From NCBI GenBank assembly GCA_022749755.1, contig CM040443.1, positions 6,053,191-6,117,190 of the forward strand: a stretch of DNA of 64,000 nt, in the 5' to 3' direction. The notes under the pieces were generated by a model. It saw nothing but the letters and a program-made list of their open reading frames with translations, was not told the origin of the DNA and did no database searches. Position 1 is the stretch's first letter, and every line of letters begins with the position of its first letter. The translations under genes and the position numbers were made by a program. This document shows, piece after piece, positions 25,099 through 40,262 of this stretch. This stretch comes from Azadirachta indica. Taxonomy: Eukaryota > Streptophyta > Magnoliopsida > Sapindales > Meliaceae.

Positions 25099-26840
25099 TT
25101 ATGTAAAAAACCAGCTCAATATCTGCATTATGGTATGATGATGGCCGAATGGACATCTCACAGAAGAGAAAAAACAATGTTAGTTCTTCCATCATAAAAC
25201 CCGAACTTCACCAAGTTGGCAATGGCATACACTAGGTGAGAAAGCAGAAGATTCACATTTCTTTTTAAACAAGCTTGAGAACATATTAGCGAATAGAACT
25301 AAAACAAACTTATAACATACATCGGTTATGGAATAAAAACAATTTGAACGTGTACATTGCACAAATAATGAATGCAGCAAGGCATTTAAAGATTTTACAG
25401 TTACAATTATGCCTAATAAAATACTCATCAAACATCAAGTTGGTCTTTTATATCAACCTAGAAAAAGTAGTCCTAATCTAATTTCTCACAAAATTAATCT
25501 ACCCTCGATATCATCTAATGCACCAAGCACCACTAATTCTAAATCAAATTTGAAAGTATCAACAGTTAAATCCAGCTAGGAGTTAAGGTCCTCCATCTTG
25601 CACAGATTTTACTCTTCCACAATACTCCATTGTAATATTTAGAGCAATGCCAATCTATTGACATTCTTTATGCCTAAAAGAAAGGAAGTATTCAACATAA
25701 ATAACTCAAAATGGCAATTGTTTCATCTAATCTCTGATTGCACATAACATGAAGTTGAATGATGTTTAGTAAATCAACCGTCACAATATGCCAGATAATG
25801 AGATTACAAGACAAAGAGTATATAACCAGAGAAAAATTTGATTCAACTTTCTTACCTTATATGCAAAAGTGGCACAATCACTAGACTGTGAGCTTTCCTC
25901 AGAAATTCAAAACCACAATTCTCCACCACCACAAACTACAGAGATCAATAAACAAGAATCAAAAGTTTTTTGGTCAGGAATTGGAATATGTTACCTATCT
26001 AGGCCACATAACAATTATGCCCCTCAAAGCCCCAGATAAAACTAAACAAGGACACGTAAAAAGGAGAAGATGTTAAAATTGGCAATCAAATTATAAGCCA
26101 AAAATAAAGAATCCATCACAAAACCCTTAATTAAGAAGGTAGAACTTCTTGAACAATATCATTCTTTTACAAGGCAAACTAAACTGAAATAAACGCTAAA
26201 AAGCAAAGACAACTAAAATAACTCACTCAAAATAACATATGTGACAAACTAAAGCAAAATGTCTTACCAACACATTGGATTTCTTACCAAAGATCCAAAA
26301 AGAAAAAAATCTTACAATACAAATGAAACTATAATAAACCATAGGAGCTAAAACCAGCTATCATATAACAGTTAAAACAAAAAACAAACAAAAAAAGCAA
26401 AAAGAAAAAAAGGACTTCCCTTCATATACCATAAACGTCATAAACCCTAGCGAGTCAAGCAACTGACATCAAACCCTTGAAATTACAAAACAAATCTAAT
26501 CACAATATAACAGTTACAACGAACTAAAGCAAACATTTTTAACCTTGAAAATAAACCAGAAAGAGCTATTTCCAACCAAACCACTAACAAAACAGACCCC
26601 AGCATTACAAATCATACTAAAAGTAACGTAGAACACGAATTTATTATTTATCAACAGCAATATAGTACTACATATTACAAATCACATTCATACTAAACCC
26701 ATTTACCAAAAAGAAAAGGACAGTCGATGGAATCTTACCTTAACTGAAGATCTATTACAGAGAACTTCGGGAAAGACGAAGCAAGAGCGAGAGAGATCAG
26801 AAAGACTCGGCCGTTCCTTGCTTAAAAACTAGGGCTTGAC
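25099..26840 (-). other. Probable 5' UTR and leader intron of the FAM133-like gene
   Basis: No coding sequence of its own. A GC-richer stretch at about 26740-26840 looks like a non-coding first exon. It ends in AAG|GTAAGA (donor at about 26737, minus strand). Possible acceptors lie just upstream of the start codon (for example ATAATGCAG near 25130). The intron would be about 1.6 kb and contains a segment also found upstream of DIM1. Confidence 0.5.
25905..26270. repeat. Diverged duplicate shared with the DIM1 upstream region (copy 1)
   Basis: Aligns in the same orientation with about 29447-29825. Matching blocks in order include CAAAACCACAATTCT, TTTTTTGGTCAG, AATTATAAGCCAAAA, TAGAACTTCTTGAACA, AAGCAAAGACAACTAAA and GACAAACTAAAGCAAAATG. 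Order and spacing are kept, so chance is unlikely. Confidence 0.7.
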
Positions 26841-26942
26841 TTGTCGTGTTGTACGATCCGTTCCAGAAACTCCTGTTTTTACCTTTTTTTATTTATTTTT
26901 ATTTATTTATTTTTTTTTTAATTTTAAGCAATATAGGATTAT

Positions 26943-27643
26943 GGGGAATTAACACGTACCGCCCTTAAAGTTTAGAAAAATCACTAATAAATAGAAAGTT
27001 TGAAAAAACTTATACATACCCCCTAAACTGTTAATTGACCATCTATTTTTAATAAAAACACTAAAATAATCTTAAAATTTAACTTTATGTAAAAAGAAAC
27101 GAAGAAAAATTAAATAATTAAAAAATAAAAAATTTTGAATATTAAAATTTAGATTGTTTATTCAAATATTTTTAAGATTTTAAATTATCATATATGGATT
27201 TAAAATATAAATAAGATAATAAAATAAAATATCTACAATTATAAATGAATACATTTATAATATATTAATAAGTATTTATATTATCAATATACTATGAAAT
27301 AAAAATATGCTATAAAATATTAATATTATTTTTCTAAAATAACAACTATTATATAAAAAGTATAATTATTATTTTTTTAATAAAATGAAACTTTTAGAAG
27401 TATTTTGAAAATTATTTGAACTAATAAGGGTATTAAACTAAATTTTTGAGATTAAAATAAACTTTATTCAAAAAAATAATTGTCATTTATATGAAGAAAA
27501 CTATTATTTTAATAAAATACCCATAAGATTAATTGTCAATCATAATTACCTAACTGTTTAGGAGAGGCATGTATAAAATTTTCAAAATCTTCCACCTGTT
27601 TATAGATTTTCTAAATCTCAGGGAAGATATGTGTCAATTTCCC
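26943..27643. mobile_element. Mutator-like non-autonomous element, copy C
   Basis: The left end GGGGAATTAACACGTACC pairs with the right end, which reads GGGAAATTGACACATATC when reverse-complemented. A second block, ACATACCCCCTAAACTGTTA, pairs with the right arm about 70 bases from the end. The flanking 10-mers ATAGGATTAT and GTGAGATTAT match at 7 of 10 positions. The internal sequence is AT-rich with no transposase frame. It is more diverged than the element at 13308. Confidence 0.62.
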
Positions 27644-28025
27644 GTGAGATTATTAACATTTTCCTTTAGCGACTTACGGGCACATGGCGTGTTGGATGGC
27701 GCGTGGAGTCCGAGTCAAATATTCTTTTGAGTTAGTGGCATAATAACATTTGCGTCTCTAAAACGTGATTTTCTCGGCTCCTACCCTACCGTATTACCCA
27801 TTTGTTAATTTGTATCCTCTTGAAATTTTATACACGTCAAGATTAATTGGGCTAGTAAGAAAATTATATTTGTAAATACTAATTAGGCCAGTAAGAGTAA
27901 TATTGAGTTAATTTGGCACCAAAGAGAGAAGCAAAACAGAAACAAAAGCAAATAATAAGAGAGAAAAGTTAAAACAAAATTGGGTATTTCATCGGTGTGT
28001 TTGTTTATATTTAAGGCTATAAAAA

Positions 28026-29825
<1,800 letters not shown>

Positions 29826-29971
29826 TAAATACGAAGGTAAACTACAAACCGGAAGAAATGAAATAAGTCGATTCGCCAAATTCGGTTCCGAAACAGCAAT
29901 GAGGGTTGCGGCGTGGGACAGGCGACGGCTGCGTGTTTCAATTCAAATACCCGCCAGTAAAGGGGTTGCGT

Positions 29972-29979
29972 TTTGGCGG
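29972..29979 (+). promoter_or_regulatory. E2F-type motif
   Basis: TTTGGCGG is an exact match to WTTSSCSS, in the intergenic region between DIM1 and ALIX. Confidence 0.4.
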
Positions 29980-30017
29980 CAGCAGTTAAGAGTTTGTAAA
30001 AGATCGCAGAATTAGGA

Positions 30018-30027
30018 TTTAGGGTTT
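30018..30027 (-). promoter_or_regulatory. Telo box
   Basis: TTTAGGGTTT on the plus strand, that is AAACCCTAAA reading toward DIM1. Telo boxes paired with site II elements mark promoters of plant translation and ribosome-biogenesis genes, which suits a rRNA methyltransferase. Confidence 0.55.
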
Positions 30028-30066
30028 ATTTTGCATTGGGGATTAAGGGGATTTTTTCAATTGGGT

Positions 30067-30072
30067 TGGGCC
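30067..30072 (+). promoter_or_regulatory. Site II-type element (TGGGCC)
   Basis: TGGGCC lies 40 bases from the telo box. Further GGCCC-type copies are present at about 30127-30190. Together they resemble the TCP-bound site II plus telo-box arrangement. Confidence 0.45.
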
Positions 30073-30382
30073 GTATTTTCATTTTTTTTAAACGTTCACT
30101 TCATAAGTCGAAAATGGCATCGTGCAGGCCCGTCAAAGGCCTACGTTAGCATAACCCGTCTTACACGTTTTCTTAGCGGGCCCCGGGCCATGTAGTTTTT
30201 TTTCTCTTCCTTTTCCTTGATTGAGAAGAAAAACAAATGCCCAAAAGTCTGAATAACCAAAAAAGAAAAAAATCCGCCGGTCAATACACACTAATCTTCT
30301 TCTTTTCCTTCCTCGACTTCCCCGATCAATCAATCAGTCAGTCAAATTTTCTTCTGATTCATCATAATTCACCACCGCAAAC

Positions 30383-33300
30383 ATGGCGGCAACTCCATCA
30401 TCGTCGGCAGCCGCCACAACCAACATCATGCTAGCCATCTATGAGAAGAAAACGACGTCGATCGATCTCTACCGTCCATTGCGCAACTACATCTGTCTCT
30501 TGTACTCCGAACGCGAAGCCGTCAATCTCGAAGACGATCTCCAAACCGTTAAACAACTCCGGTCCGACGTAGAGCGCGTGCCGGACCCTACCCCCACCAC
30601 GCGCCGGGATTTATTGCAGAATTACTATAAAGCTCTTTGCTTGATCGAGACACGGTTTCCTATTTCTCCCGATCGAGACCACATCAATACGGTAACTTTT
30701 ATATGGTACGATGCGTTTAAGCAGAAGCAGAAGGCGAGTCAGCAGAACATACATTTGGAGAAGGCTGCGGTGTTGTTCAATTTAGGTGCTGTTTATAGTC
30801 AGATAGGATTGTCGTTTGACCGAACGACGGTAGAGGGAAGGCGGCAGGCGTCGCACGCGTTTATTGCTGCGGCTGGGGCGTTTGCGTATTTGAGAGACAA
30901 TGCGGCGACAAAGGCCAGTGTGGGGAGCTCGACGACGGTGGATGTTGGTCTTGAGTGCGCCGGCATGTTGGAACGGCTGATGCTGGCGCAGGCCCAGGAG
31001 TGTGTTTTCGAGAATACCATTGCCAAGGGAAGTACGCCAGGCGTTTGTGCTAAAATAGCTAGACAAGTGAGTGTTTATTATGACATGTGATTGAAGTTAT
31101 GTTATGTTTTAGTAATTGGTTGCTGTGATTTCTGAAATTTTTGTTGAGTTGGGATTATATATGCTGGTGAGGCTGGGGGAAATTCTAGGTATTAATGAAG
31201 AAATTTGACTAAATTTAGTGTACTTGCTGAGTTGAAAAGTTAAAATTGTTTCAAGGTTTTGGACCTTTTTGCTTATTTTGATTCTGTATCTTAATAATTT
31301 TATGGATTGCAAATTTTGTGAATTTGTGTATCAATAATGAAATTGTATAGTTAGCTGACTAACTTTACGCATTCTCTGGAACCATGTCGATTTAGTTGTG
31401 CCTCTACTCAAGTGTTTATTCTTGTCTAACTTGTTTGATAATGTGTGTTGTTAGGTTGGACTATACTACGAGGAAGCTTTGGCGGCATTGAATGTTGCCC
31501 CTTTGAAGGATCATTTTGACAAGGCCTGGATATCTCATGTGCAACTTAAGGCTGTCCTGTTCTATGCAGAAGCTTGCTATAGGTATAGTTTAGAGCTGCA
31601 TGAGAAAGAAGAAATAGCAGAAGAAATTGCACGGTTGAAGAGTGGGGTTACTGCTTTAACTGAGGCAAAGAAATCTGGAAAGGGTGCTGCAACACAGCTG
31701 TTGGATGCAATTACGAAGTTAGAGGCCAATCTGAATCGCAACCTTGAGAGGGCTGTAAAAGAAAATGATAGAGTTTACCTCATGAGGGTTCCTTCTCCTA
31801 GTTCCTTGCCACCTTTACCAGCATTTTCAATGGTGAAGCCAATGGCTATGAATGAGGTACTCGATGCAAGCAAGGAGAAGATGTTTTCAACTCTTGTTCC
31901 GGATAGTAGTGCAAAAGCACTTTCCAGGTACACTGAAATGGTTGATGATGTCATCAGGACACAAGCTGAGAGATTGCAGCAAGGGAGTGAACTAACCCGA
32001 GTGAGGCTCCGGGAAATGGACCTACCAGATACTATTCTTGCTTTGGAAGGGAATATTGCTCTCCCTGCAGATCTGAAAGAGGATGTTGAAGCAGTGCAGA
32101 TCAGTGGTGGTCCAGCTGGTTTGGAAGCTGAGTTACAGCAGCTTAGGGATCTGAGAAGGGTGGACCAGGAATTACTGGTCCAGACTGAGGAACTTTTGCA
32201 GAAAGAAGCAACAGAAGATGCCCAATTCAGAAGCCAATTTGGAACTCGATGGACCAGGCCACAGTCCAGCACTCTGACAAAGAATTTGCAAGACAGGTTA
32301 AATAGACTTGCTGGTAACTTAAAGCAAGCTGCAGAAAGTGATGCTCGAATTGAGCGTTCAGTGAGAGATCATTCTGCACTCATGTCAATCCTTGATCGCC
32401 GTCCAGTATGTGTTTCTTACCATAAAACTTAGTTAACATGACTGTAATTTTAAGTGTTTTAGTTATTTTGCATACTTACATTGTAGGTCATGTGCTGTGT
32501 ATTGATCTTTTCTGAAGTCTGAAATTTTCTGCCAATTATTGTTATGTTTAATTAAAAATTTGAGCAGCACTAGCAAATAAGATGGCATTTGCAGTTTTGC
32601 ATGCTAGTGAGAGTCTTAAAAGCAATTATTCTCTCTCTGTACCTTTTTTTCTGGCTGGGATATTTATGCAATTTAAAGACTACATTGTTGTCAATTACGA
32701 GAGTAGTGGCAGAGTTTTTTTGATTTAGTTGATTGAACCTGTTCTCATTCAAACTTTGGCTACTTCACCTTTTGTGTTGTTTGTTTGCTGTGTTTCTTTA
32801 TCATTTACTTTCAAGTTGACATTTTGGTTGAGAAATTTTCTTTTAGGCTTATAATTTAAGTCATTGCTTATAATGCATCTGTTGTAACATATCTGTCTTT
32901 TGCTCTTATCAGATAGAATCTGCGCTTCCAACTCTGGCTCGGCCAATAATGTCTTTGGATGCCACTGAAGATGCTATTGTGGGGGCTCTGAAGCAAAGCT
33001 TGGTAATTCTTCTTTCCGTGCTGAATTTTTGTGCAATTTTAGCGAATATGTTATGATCTGTTAATTACTATTTTATGTTTATTGCTTTTCTCCTCCATCT
33101 CTCACATCTCAAAAGGAAAAAAGAAAAAAAGAAAAAAAAAGAGGAAAGAAAGAAGAAAAATAAGGAAAAAGAAAGGTTAATTAAAGGTGATGTTCTTATT
33201 GCAAAGACATTTTTCTTATCCCAACTATCAGTTAAGGATATCAAGATCTCCATTTTTGCTGTGATCAACTTAGAGGACAGTGATTGATATATTTGTTTTT

Positions 33301-36300
33301 ATGAATATTTTCTCATAAAGACTGTTGTTTATCCTATCATCCTATTGGTGAACAATAAAAAATGTTTGGTAAATATAAAAAGCAATATAGGTGGGAGTGA
33401 TCTTACGTCAAGTATCATCCAAATGTGACAGCACACAAAATTATGAAGTTTGGATTTATGGTAGAAGGAAATCTTTCTCTTCATAGACTTGTCCGAGTAG
33501 TACTAGGATTATATAGGGAGTATTTGGTATGCCTTTTTAGGTTGTCGACAAAAGTTGAACACTTCTCTGATGGTCTTCTTAGATGCATTGTGTAAGCCAT
33601 GACAATTTTTTATGTATGTTTATTGTGACGTTAGTTAGAGTAGTGGGATGAGCTTATAAATTAGAAAAGATTGTAGTAAATAACATATCGTATAAGTTAA
33701 AAAAGTGGGCAGGGAGTTGGGGTGAGAGTTGGCGGTGGTGGGAGTGACTATGACCGTGTGCTGATTGCCAAAATAGCTGAGCTCTGCTGCATGAATCCTT
33801 TGCCTCTGTTTAACCTTATCTAGGATAATAACTTTTTGTAATTTTAATCTAGGCCTGATAATATGTAGAATCGATTTATGCTCACTGTTTCAAATACTGA
33901 CCTGAATAATTGCCTGCTTATCAATGCAGAGACAATTGGAGACTCTTGGTGCTCAAAGGGCGGGTCTTGAAGACATGCTGAAAGAGATGAAAAGAAAGGT
34001 TTGCTTCATAGTCTTAGTGATAATTTTGTTGCTAACTTCTCTACTGTAATTCCTAAACATGGACATATTCAGGAAGTCTGCAATTATAGGTACTGTAGGT
34101 ATTAATATCTCCTTTCCTCTTATCTTATTCCATCAATGACAGAAAATAAGTGTAAAATGATGACTTGGATAATATTTTCCCTCCTTTGGGATATGTGCAG
34201 CTCTCTGGTGGAAATTTTCTCATAATTTTAATTTGTTGAAGTCATAATTGTTCCTTTATTCCATAACTTCTTTGCCCAGCATTTTATTGTTGAGGAGGTT
34301 AGCTGATTGCACAGTTTGTATTAGGTAACTTTTAAATCATGCCTTCTTCTAAGCATGACTGTCACTTTGATTTGACAGAATGCTGTTGAAATGGTTACTG
34401 TTTTACATTTCAGAGGCTTTCTTTCTTTTTATTTAATTTGTTACTGTGGATGGTTGAATATATCATGAATGATGATCACTGATTTTACTCAATTCTTCTA
34501 TTCTGCCAATTTTAATGCTGCCATTTGCTTTTAGTACACACTTGCTTGGTTAATGTTACTTATATATGGGTTCAGGATGACATACTACCTAAGTTGATGA
34601 CCTCCACTGGATCATATGAGGATCTATTCAGGAAGGAGATATCAAAATATGATCACATTTGTGAAGAAATTGCACAAAATATTGAGGCACAGGAACAGTT
34701 GTTGATGCAAATTCAGGTCCGTTTCTCTCTTATATCATGGTTCCTTAAAATTGCTTTGCCTCCTGTCAAATAATGTAAAATATACTTGCTTTGTATTTTT
34801 CTTAATTTTGTATTTGATGTTTTCATGGTGATTAATGTCTGATGCTTTAAAACAATGCTAATGGTTGCTAAAAGTTGTGCTTTAAAAGTTCGAGATTTTT
34901 ATCTGTTGACACTCTATGTCCTTTTGGTTTGAACCTGATAATTTAATGCTAGATGTATGATTAGTAAATCCCCCAGGCCTTGGAGCAGGTGGTAAATTGG
35001 TCAGATTGTGCCTCAAATATATCAGGCCTGGTAAAAGTAAGAGGGAAAGAAAATCGTATGGTTGGAAAGGAAATAGACCTGGAATGTGGATTTAGAGATG
35101 CTGAAAATGAATGTTTTCACAGCTTTTAGAGTATTGGCAGTAAAGATTTTCATTTGGAAAGTGGATACTCAATGGGGAATTGAGGAGAGAAAAGGGAAGA
35201 AAGAATCGTCAGAATGCTAATGCTTTTGTGTCCCCCTTTCTTGAGGGGAGATGCAGGGGCATCTTCTGAAGGCCAGGGACTGAAAATACTTGTGTCAGTG
35301 GTTAAATGCATTAGGCATTTATGAGGAGAATAGTAACAAAATTAACCTTCCTCTTTTAGCTGCTAGTCTTTTCCTTTCTGGTTGCCAAACGTGGAATAAG
35401 GCTGAGTGATTACAACTCATATCTTTGTTAAAACCTCTTTTTGCTTAGTTTGATGACACTTTAGTTATACCTTGAAAAAACGCGATATATAGACATTGCT
35501 AACAGCATATAGCAGCTTTCTCTGGTATAATATTGTACATAAAAAAATTTAACCTTAGTCTGTATAACATTTGCTTTTCATTTTTGTCTTTCCAGTTAAA
35601 TCATCCTTGACTGCTGCACAGTAGTCTGTTCCCTTTTTATCTTATAATATTGAATTTCTGTCCTATGCTGGTAGTTATGCTAATTTCTTGATTGACATAA
35701 ATGTGACTTTTTTTTTTACACAGGCTCAAAATGAAGAGTTCTATGCTATCTTTAATCTTGAAGATTATAAAGGTAAGCTACATTTGCTTCTGGTTTAACA
35801 GCGTTCTAGTGTGTACTTGAGAGGAATTTTCATGGTTTTGTGGTTAAAATGACATTTGAATATATAATACCTTTGCATAATGATTTCTATAGTTTTTGGG
35901 TTTCAATGGCATGCTTGGAGGTCTTTATATTTTGGGCACTATTAGAAGTTGCATATTATTGATTTATGCGCTGCATTCATGTTCTTGCCATAATTAATTT
36001 TCTCTTTTAATTTTATTCATTTCTATTGTTTTGGTCAGCATCTCGAGAGAAGTGTTATAAGCAAATTCAAGCTGCCATAGCGAAGTACCGAGAAATTAAG
36101 GAGAACATCAATGAGGGATTGAAGTTTTATGTTACCCTTCAGGTAAGAAATTTCTTATTTGTTGTTTAAGGTTTGCTCTACTTCTGTTTACTTTTGTATG
36201 AAAATAAGAGGTTATTATGTGAACAAGCATCCGTTTGGTGGATGTCTTATATGTCTCTTTTCTGCTAAACAGGATGCAATCACAAATATCAAGCAGCAAT

Positions 36301-36815
36301 GCAGTGATTTTGTGATGACCAGAAGCATCCAGTGCCGAGAGATGATTGAAGATGTACAGAGACAGATGGCGGGTCTCAGTTTCCAGGATCGCAAGACATC
36401 TGGTTCATTTGACGGCAACTACCCTACGGTTGGACAGCCCCCTCAAACTCAGAGAAGCAATGCACCGCTTCAAGCAGATTCCCAAAATGCCCCTCTTCCT
36501 CATTCCCAAACTACTTACTACAGACCTCCCGAGCAGCCAACAATGCCTGGGTATGGTCACCCTCCTCCCCCGTATAGCAACCCACAGCCATCACATCCTT
36601 ACCATCCTGCGCCTTCACCTGCTACTCCGTACCCTCCACCACAGGCCCAACAACAGCCACCACCGAGCCATGAGTATGGCCAACCTGCCTACCCAGGATG
36701 GCGAGGCCCATATTACAATGCCCATGGACAACAACCTGGATCTTTTCCTCGGCCTCCTTATACTATGCCATCTCCATACACTTATCCTAACCAAGGTGGC
36801 TACTATAAGCAATGA
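30383..36815 (+). CDS. ALIX: ALIX/BRO1-family ESCRT-associated protein
   Basis: Plant ALIX homologue, 876 aa, an ESCRT-III-associated adaptor that acts in multivesicular-body sorting and vacuolar delivery of membrane proteins. Eight exons: 30383-31066, 31455-32405, 32913-33002, 33930-33998, 34576-34716, 35724-35772, 36039-36142 and 36273-36815, 877 codons in frame with GT-AG junctions. The BRO1 domain covers about residues 8-390 (for example LEKAAVLFNLGAVYSQIG and KAVLFYAEACYRYS). The coiled-coil V domain covers about 410-730. A Pro/Gln/Tyr-rich tail from about 740 contains PPPPYS and many PYP/PPP units and is a likely binding region for ESCRT partners. Introns 2 to 7 are long and T-rich. Confidence 0.96.
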
Positions 36816-37482
36816 CCGGGTAGCATCTATTTCTCTCAGCTATGTAATGTTTGTTTGCAATAGGTAACTTGGTTCCACTGTCGGTGGAATGATTTGATTC
36901 AGCTAGATCTTGCCTGTGATTATATTTGTCTGTTGACTTACATGTTGCTTTGCATTTGATTTGCATAGTCATCGAAAGTTTCATGTATAGCTTGAAGATT
37001 TCATATATTGAGGTTAATGCTTGGTACAAATTTTGTCTATGAATAAATGAGAATCATCTGCTTGATCAAAGTACATCGTGCTGCCAATTTTTTATTGCAC
37101 ACACATTATGTGAGATCAGAAATTCATTGCTGTATGGTCATGGAAATAATGTAAGGTTCGTCCGATGATTTTTGTTCCTTGTTAATTAAGTTGTAACAGA
37201 GGTCTTGCACTGCTACAATCAGTTGTATTGTATGGAATTGAATTATTCTTGCATTCTGCCGTGTTATACAATCAATAAGAGAGTGATTTTAGTGACAGAA
37301 CTCTAGAAATAAGCAGTGACAAAACAATGATCCGCTACTTCAAGAAATTCATTGTTGTTCGTACGCGTCTAGTAAGGAGGAAGGCTGGCTAAATGCCATG
37401 AAAGTTTAGAGCTTGAAGCTTGAAAACTTCCAAATCATTAACCAAATGTGTTTGAGGAAGATGAATAGATCAAACCATGGAA
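36816..37482. other. 3' flank of ALIX
   Basis: Likely ALIX 3' UTR in the first 230 bases (an AATAAA hexamer occurs near 37040), then sequence running into the SABATH pseudogene. No gene seen. Confidence 0.55.
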
Positions 37483-39172
37483 CGTAGTTAGAACTTGAGA
37501 GTCGAATCTGTATAAAGATTAGAAATCTGATCGATGAAGTCACTTCCAAAATGTTCTTTAATGGCTTTTACCGCCAATGCAAATATCGACGCTTTGCCTG
37601 GATATATCAGCCATTGGTCGTAGGCATTGCTCCATTCTTTCAATGTTAAAGCACCCGTTTCTCTGTATCAAGGACTCCAATTTTGCTGGAGATGGAAAGT
37701 AGATGGGCAGGTTGAAGGAGTCTACTTCGGCCTCATCCAGCAATCCCCATGCATATACGAGGCAAAACAGTAGTGCAAATTATGAAATATAGTTTTGAAA
37801 GCTTGAACTATAACATTTTATCGTCAAGTCCATATTAAGTGTGAACTAATAACATCTAGGTTTCTAATTTACATTTTACAAATAAAATATAATTGGTCTA
37901 TGTTTAGTAGACCTCTAACTCGGTAGCTCCTTTTAACTGAAATAATTGAAGTATCCTTTTGTATCACACATACAGTATTAGATATTAACAATTATAATGT
38001 AGAAGTATCAAACTTTTCGTGGATTTGCAAATATACATTCAAAAGTTGATCTCTCGAGAGTGGATTTTTAAATTTATCAACTCAATTAAATCCATCAAAT
38101 CTAATAAAAGTTTGATTAGACTGGATTGAATTTTTTTTTAATTATATTAAGGATAAATTTTCATAAAAACCCTATTAATATAAATTGAGTTATAGTATTA
38201 TATTATTGTCACATCTTTTTTTACATAAAAATAATATCACACAATTTTAGTTGCATAAAAGTCGGTTGTGTGTGCCTAGTACTACTGTTTCTTATTTGAT
38301 ACAAAAATACAAATTTTATTTTATATGTGAAACATGAAAAATTGGGGACCTAGATGTTATTATCCCCATTTAGCATATTCTAAGGAAAAAGTCGCACTTG
38401 CTCCGTCAAAATTCTTGACGATTGGAACTTCCTCAATTGGTTCACTCTTCAATTCAATCCTGCCCATTTTAATTCATTTACTTCAAAGGCATATAAAGAA
38501 ATGGAGAATTCTTATTTCTTACCCTTTTAGCCATCTCCATTAGGCTAGAACCCACAAATCAAAAACTTCAACCAACGAGCATTTTGCAGGATCTGCTCTA
38601 TTTATATGCAAGGAAGAAGAAGAGCCATGAAACCTCCACAAACAATCTCCAATGCTTTAGCTCTCAGAAATCTCTCCATGTCATTTTCATACTGAAATGA
38701 AAAAACCTTCTCTACTTCCTTGCTTCCTCCATGAACAACCTCCCTTTGTTCCATGCAGCTGAGTTTTTATCTGCAACTTCTACTGAAACTTTTGACAGCC
38801 AGTGAGTTGCATAAGAAGAATGCACAAAATACAACGAGTTTTCGGGGAAAAACCGGCCGCAAAATGTTCCTGGCACACCAGCAGCGAACTAGGTTCTGTC
38901 GGGAGGGAGGGATTTGAAGAGAGTGTTGAAATCGTTGGAAGTGTGATCATTGAAGAAGACTTGAAATTGTACGTTCAGGACCTGGAACTGGGAAGCGAGT
39001 TCTGTGGATTGGATAATATTTTGGATGGCGAAAGTGTATTGGGTCCAATTCAACATCCCAAATCTGCAATGTTGAATGAATTTGTAGATGAACACTTGCT
39101 TTACATCGAGCTTCTTTGTGATTTCTTCGGATAGCAATGTCTTGGGTATATCTAGTCCCCGTTGCTGCAATA
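37483..39172 (-). pseudogene. SABATH methyltransferase pseudogene (copy nearest ALIX)
   Basis: Remnant of a salicylate/benzoate/theobromine-type carboxyl methyltransferase. An exon 2 remnant spans about 39172-38523 and an exon 3 remnant about 37742-37483. Recognisable pieces are SEEITKKLDV, FQVFFNDHTSNDFNTLF, AAGVPGTF, NKGRLFMEEASKEVE, CGGFMALLLPC, GSSLMEMAKR and DEAEVDSFNLPIYFPS. It is disabled: a frameshift and TGA (39050-39052) in the SAM-binding motif, TAG at 38889-38891, an internal deletion after MALLLPC, loss of the acceptor AG before exon 3, and a frameshift at the start of EHFGSDF. Exon 1 was not found. Confidence 0.88.
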
Positions 39173-39561
39173 TACAGAAGGAAAAGAAAGCTCGAGTTTT
39201 ATGAAACCATTTCGTTCATTCATTTAACTGGAAGATTAGGGTTTTATTTTAATACGTTAGTGATTAGTTGTTAAAAAATATTATATATATATATTAATTA
39301 ACAAAGAAATTTTTTAAATGGTTACAAGTAGTATACTTAAAACTGCTTTTGGAAAAAGAAAATATGGAAAGGCGGTCCTTATTAAAGCTGATTTTCAGGT
39401 AGACTACAAATTTAAAAAAATAAAAAGAAAAAAGAAGCGCATTGGGAATGATCTTAAAGAAGTGATTTATTGTAAACATGCAAAAACACTTTCAAAAAGC
39501 AATTTAATTTGTTCTCAAAGCTGGAGAGTAGAAACCATTATGAGAAAATTAAGCGCACACA

Positions 39562-39593
<32 letters not shown>

Positions 39594-40262
39594 AAAAAGA
39601 AAAGAGAAAGATCAAATGATGAGTACATGATAGAAGCTGGAATTTTTGGCATAGCTATAGTGTCCTTCTCCACCATTCATTGAATAAGATTTAACTGAAA
39701 AAATCATCCCTGTTTCTAGATCTCCTTGGTTTCCATCTCTCCTTCAATCTTCAACAACAGAATCAAAACAATATATAAAAAGTTAAAAATATATGGAGAT
39801 TGAAGTGCTGAATCAGAGATAACTTTCAGTTCTTCACCCCGAGATACACAAATTTGCTGTTGGCTGCATATATGTATATATGTGCTTTTGTATATATTGA
39901 TAATATTATAGGTGCAATTCAAGCTACATATTCACATGTTGGCTAATTTAATTAATTAGGCTACGTTTTTGCTGTTGGCTGCGTATATGCTTCTAGAAAA
40001 GTAGGTTCATCAACTTTAATTCTGATGTACTTGAATTTATATATTGCTCAAAATTTTATTTCTTCGTTATATTTTCATTTATTAACTATTAATTATATAT
40101 ATATTTATTTTTTCGAATAAGTTTTAGAGAAACATATATTACATACGCTATAGCAACTAAAATTGCAACGAAAAATTTGCGAATTATAAGCCGTACAGTT
40201 CAGTTCGATCGGCTAAAGCAAACAGTCTATACAAAAAGGAGGTAAAACAAAGCTCAAGCTTT
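39173..40262. other. Spacer between SABATH copies
   Basis: AT-rich DNA with an (AT)n microsatellite at about 39561-39591 and no recognisable coding sequence. Confidence 0.55.

Noticed and set aside
24606..25138. Two plus-strand open frames rich in His/Ser/Phe
   Set aside because: Antisense products of the low-complexity FAM133-like coding exon.
31775..32272. 165-codon minus-strand open frame
   Set aside because: Shadow of ALIX exon 2, which is clearly coding on the plus strand.
33075..33287. Lys/Glu-rich open frame
   Set aside because: Product of a purine-rich low-complexity run in an ALIX intron.
38802..39134. Plus-strand 110-codon open frame
   Set aside because: Antisense to the SABATH pseudogene, whose minus strand carries recognisable methyltransferase motifs.
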